Assembly: GCA_007123395.1 (NCBI GenBank)
Contig: SKLD01000130.1
Location: 1 to 14,101 of the forward strand
DNA from: Opitutales bacterium
GTDB lineage: Bacteria > Verrucomicrobiota > Verrucomicrobiia > Opitutales > Oceanipulchritudinaceae
Direction of reading: 5' to 3'
DNA: 14,101 nt
Shown here: in pieces, positions 13,735-14,101 of the stretch
How positions within the stretch are numbered: the stretch's first letter is position 1
Layout: the number at the start of each line of letters is the position of its first letter
Notes under the pieces: model-generated
Databases searched by the model: none
Seen by the model: the letters and a program-made list of their open reading frames with translations, nothing else
What the model was told of the DNA's origin: nothing
Position numbers and translations under genes: made by a program

Positions 13735-13770
13735 ATCCAAATCGGGTGGTAGGATGGCTCAGATTTGGAT
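13735..13770. repeat. Perfect 9-bp inverted repeat between RAYT and nuclease gene
   Basis: ATCCAAATC (13735-13743) and GATTTGGAT (13762-13770) are exact inverted repeats with an 18-base spacer. The site is 97 bases beyond the RAYT stop and about 150 bases upstream of the nuclease start on the minus strand. It could be a protein-binding site for the nuclease promoter, a structure at the RAYT element end, or a weak terminator (no T-run). The GC content here is lower than in the flanking genes. Confidence 0.4.
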
Positions 13771-13867
13771 CCTTTCAGTTCGATTCTGCCTTGGCTAGAG
13801 AAATTTGCCGGCTGCGGAGTTTTTGATGCTGCCAAATGGCGAAAATGCCTATTTCCGAACCGCGCAC

Positions 13868-14101
13868 TCACCCGAACACATCCTTCTTCAGATCGCGCAG
13901 GCTGCAAAGCCCGGCCCACACGCCGCCCCGCATCGGCCGCGGCGGGGTCTTGCGCGGCACCCCGCGTTCACGCAGCCACTTTTCTATCCAACCTTTGCTC
14001 CCGATCACCGCCCCGTCCGTCAGGTAGCGCACGCGGCAGCGCAGCAGTTCCGGCAGGGACACTTTACCGCCCGCCTTCAGCACCTTTTCCACACGCCCGC
14101 G
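13868..14101 (-). CDS. RAYT-family transposase, C-terminal part; cut by right edge
   Basis: The minus-strand frame enters from the right edge and stops with TGA at 13870-13868. It encodes the C-terminal end of a RAYT: LPELLRCRVRYLTDGAVIGS, then a helix with W-I-E-K-W-L, then PRPMRGGVW, and the tail LCSLRDLKKDVFG. These are the usual closing blocks of the RAYT subgroup whose N-terminus resembles the gene at the left edge of the window. The catalytic HUH and Tyr lie outside the window. A GTG at 14092 is only the first start-like codon inside the window, not the true start. Whether the two edge genes are close copies cannot be tested because the visible parts do not overlap. Confidence 0.82.
   Translation of the reverse strand, partial: RGRVEKVLKAGGKVSLPELLRCRVRYLTDGAVIGSKGWIEKWLRERGVPRKTPPRPMRGGVWAGLCSLRDLKKDVFG

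Noticed and set aside
13770..13800. tRNA-like T-loop (GTTCGATT)
   Set aside because: The flanking bases do not form a 5-bp T stem and no D or anticodon arm can be built upstream.
1..14101. CRISPR array, rRNA, prophage or classical insertion sequence with terminal repeats
   Set aside because: No regularly spaced short repeats, rRNA sequence, phage structural genes or IS ends were seen; the only mobile-type genes are the two edge RAYTs.

Overview
The window is a GC-rich bacterial chromosome segment, with third codon positions mostly G or C. Eight of the ten intact genes, and both genes cut by the edges, are on the minus strand. The gene set suggests a Gram-negative relative of the PVC group, probably Verrucomicrobiota (Opitutia-like). 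Pointers are RAYT-type transposases, a bacterial GlnRS, FG-GAP/VCBS and DUF3352-like exported proteins, and an exported nuclease-HhH fusion. This placement is inferred from gene style only; Kiritimatiellota or Lentisphaerota cannot be excluded.

Layout, left to right. Positions 1-452: N-terminal part of a RAYT (HUH/Y1 REP-associated transposase) that runs off the left edge. 453-877: no gene, AT-rich flanks around a GC-rich core. 878-1650: a patch of decayed genes, comprising a heparinase-like piece (+), a pectate-lyase C-terminus (-) and an unrecognised C-terminus (+). 1682-4438 (minus): the housekeeping cluster nadD-rsfS-glnS (NAD synthesis, ribosome silencing, tRNA-Gln charging). 4572-5530 (plus): two tandem paralogous lipoproteins with a BamE/SmpA-like core and very different tails. 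5562-11920 (minus): a tightly packed envelope operon, transcribed amidase, then S1C serine protease, then a DUF3352-like exported protein, then an FG-GAP/VCBS exported protein. The junctions are TAATG, an 8-base overlap and an 8-base gap. 11921-12711: a non-coding region with a 66-bp tandem pair of REP-like palindromes. 12712-13584 (minus): an exported thermonuclease fused to a ComEA-like HhH domain. 13868-14101: C-terminal part of a second RAYT that runs off the right edge.

How the parts fit. The envelope operon encodes four proteins with export signals. The first is a cell-wall hydrolase and the second a trypsin-like protease, which suggests a joint role in cell-wall or envelope maintenance; the last two have no known function. 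RAYT genes at both edges and a REP-like pair between them fit the known RAYT/REP relationship, but the sequence does not show that these RAYTs act on these repeats. I saw no CRISPR array, prophage, rRNA or tRNA. Nothing here is clearly a new defence or metabolic system. The least ordinary items are the REP-like dimer, the coupled envelope operon, the tandem lipoprotein pair and the pseudogene patch.
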